Shown here: piece by piece, positions 4,548-5,112 of the stretch
How positions within the stretch are numbered: the stretch's first letter is position 1
Layout of the letters: every line of letters begins with the position of its first letter
Assembly (NCBI GenBank): GCA_002345475.1
Contig: DDWC01000191.1
Location: 1-5,112 of the forward strand
Length of the DNA stretch: 5,112 nt
Origin: Firmicutes bacterium UBA2296
GTDB taxonomy: Bacteria; Bacillota; UBA994
Reading direction: 5' to 3'
The notes under the pieces: model-generated
Told to the model about the DNA's origin: nothing
What the model saw: only the letters and a program-made list of their open reading frames with translations
Database searches by the model: none
Program-made: the position numbers and the translations under genes

Positions 4548-5112
4548 ATGAAGAAGATCGTATCCATGATTCTGTTAATAGCTCTTATTGTTCTACCCGG
4601 CGCCGCAGGTTCCGTGTCGGCACCGTTTGGCTACTACGACGGTCATCCCATTGCCCGCGTTCTCGTTGATGGTACGTCGGTGCTCTTTGACGGAGATGTT
4701 CCGGCCCATGTCATCGTTGAGCAAGGTAGAACTCTGGTTCCGCTGCGCTTTGTTTCGGAGGCAATGGGGGCCGAGGTAAACTGGCACCAGGAAAGCTTCA
4801 CAGTATCTGTCACGACACAGGGCATTCAGGATGACAGGCGTGTAACAGCCCTGGAAACTACTGTCGGTGAGCTGCGCGGCGAAATAGACAACCTGACGCG
4901 CCTGGTAAACGAGCTTCTCAATGAGAAGCCGATTTCGGTTGTGGAAAAGGTGCAACCCAGTGTGGTAGGCATACTTTCCTCTAAGAGCTTTGCCGGGTCG
5001 GAGGAGATAATTGATCAGGGTACAGGCCTGATTTTGAGCGCATCGGGCCTGATAGTGACAAACACCCACGTAGTAAAACAGCCCGATCTGGAGACCGGCG
5101 ATGTCTTCGTCA
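4548..5112 (+). CDS. Secreted trypsin/HtrA-like serine protease with copper-amine-oxidase-like N-terminal domain (partial, runs off the window)
   Basis: The first 188 codons are present, open to the window edge. A signal peptide (MKK start, hydrophobic 4-18, likely cleavage in the GAAGSVSA area, 20-25) sends it out of the cytoplasm. Residues about 36-90 match the copper-amine-oxidase-like N-terminal (stalk) domain common in Clostridia surface proteins, with the hallmark GRTLVPLRFVSEAMGAEVNW (60-79). Residues about 97-127 have heptad-like spacing and should form a coiled coil. From about 130 the S1C/HtrA-type protease begins: VQPSVVGI (135-142), then QGTGLIL and the TNTHVV block with catalytic histidine H174. 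The Asp and Ser of the triad, and any PDZ domain, lie beyond the window. The ATG at 4548-4550 has GGAGG seven bases upstream. It probably acts in envelope protein quality control or regulated proteolysis. The protease family assignment is firm; its target is unknown. Confidence 0.88.
   Translation, partial: MKKIVSMILLIALIVLPGAAGSVSAPFGYYDGHPIARVLVDGTSVLFDGDVPAHVIVEQGRTLVPLRFVSEAMGAEVNWHQESFTVSVTTQGIQDDRRVTALETTVGELRGEIDNLTRLVNELLNEKPISVVEKVQPSVVGILSSKSFAGSEEIIDQGTGLILSASGLIVTNTHVVKQPDLETGDVFV

Noticed and set aside
4418..4567. 50-residue N-terminal extension of the aldo/keto reductase
   Set aside because: It has no family similarity, overlaps the start of the divergent protease gene, and the GTG at 4417 has a good ribosome site.
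4593..5069. 158-residue minus-strand ORF opposite the protease
   Set aside because: It is the antisense shadow of a plus-strand frame with a clear signal peptide and domain matches; its product resembles no family.

Overview
The window looks like chromosomal DNA from an anaerobic Gram-positive bacterium of the Clostridia (Peptococcaceae/Desulfotomaculum-like). This rests on gene content: a copper-amine-oxidase-like stalk domain fused to a secreted protease, an aldo/keto reductase with a two-cluster ferredoxin tail, a two-gene LysO, strong GGAGG-type ribosome sites, and an apparent selenoprotein. No rRNA, tRNA, CRISPR array or mobile element is visible. The taxonomic call is inference, since no search could be run.

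Left part (minus strand, 2374 down to 57): a compact four-gene cluster that reads as one operon. The order is a peroxiredoxin, a cation diffusion facilitator (CDF) metal exporter, and a LysO lysine exporter encoded as two touching genes (N-terminal half, then C-terminal half). The intergenic gaps are 44 nt, 1 nt and a 4-nt overlap. A long hairpin (1-48) follows the last stop codon. The peroxiredoxin is the key observation. Its frame is intact over 153 codons except for one TGA (2243-2245), which sits exactly at the catalytic peroxidatic cysteine of the PxxxTxxC motif. A two-tier hairpin with a GUGA loop lies about 31 nt downstream, as expected for a bacterial SECIS. The gene is therefore read as a selenocysteine-containing peroxiredoxin and not as a pseudogene; ordinary gene calling would truncate it at both ends.

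Middle (2375-3324): a 149-bp divergent intergenic region, then lgt on the plus strand (prolipoprotein diacylglyceryl transferase). The lgt reading frame runs 56 bp into the 3' end of the convergent aldo/keto reductase gene.

Right part (3269-5112): the aldo/keto reductase with C-terminal 2x[4Fe-4S] domain (minus strand). A 130-bp divergent intergenic region follows, carrying a perfect 7-bp-arm palindrome. Then comes the 5' end of a secreted trypsin/HtrA-like serine protease (plus strand) that runs off the window. Its N-terminus has a signal peptide, a copper-amine-oxidase-like domain and a predicted coiled coil ahead of the catalytic domain.

Functionally the window mixes peroxide defence and redox enzymes, metal and lysine export, and envelope biogenesis or quality control (Lgt, protease). 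The only tight functional unit suggested by layout is the peroxiredoxin-CDF-LysO cluster.
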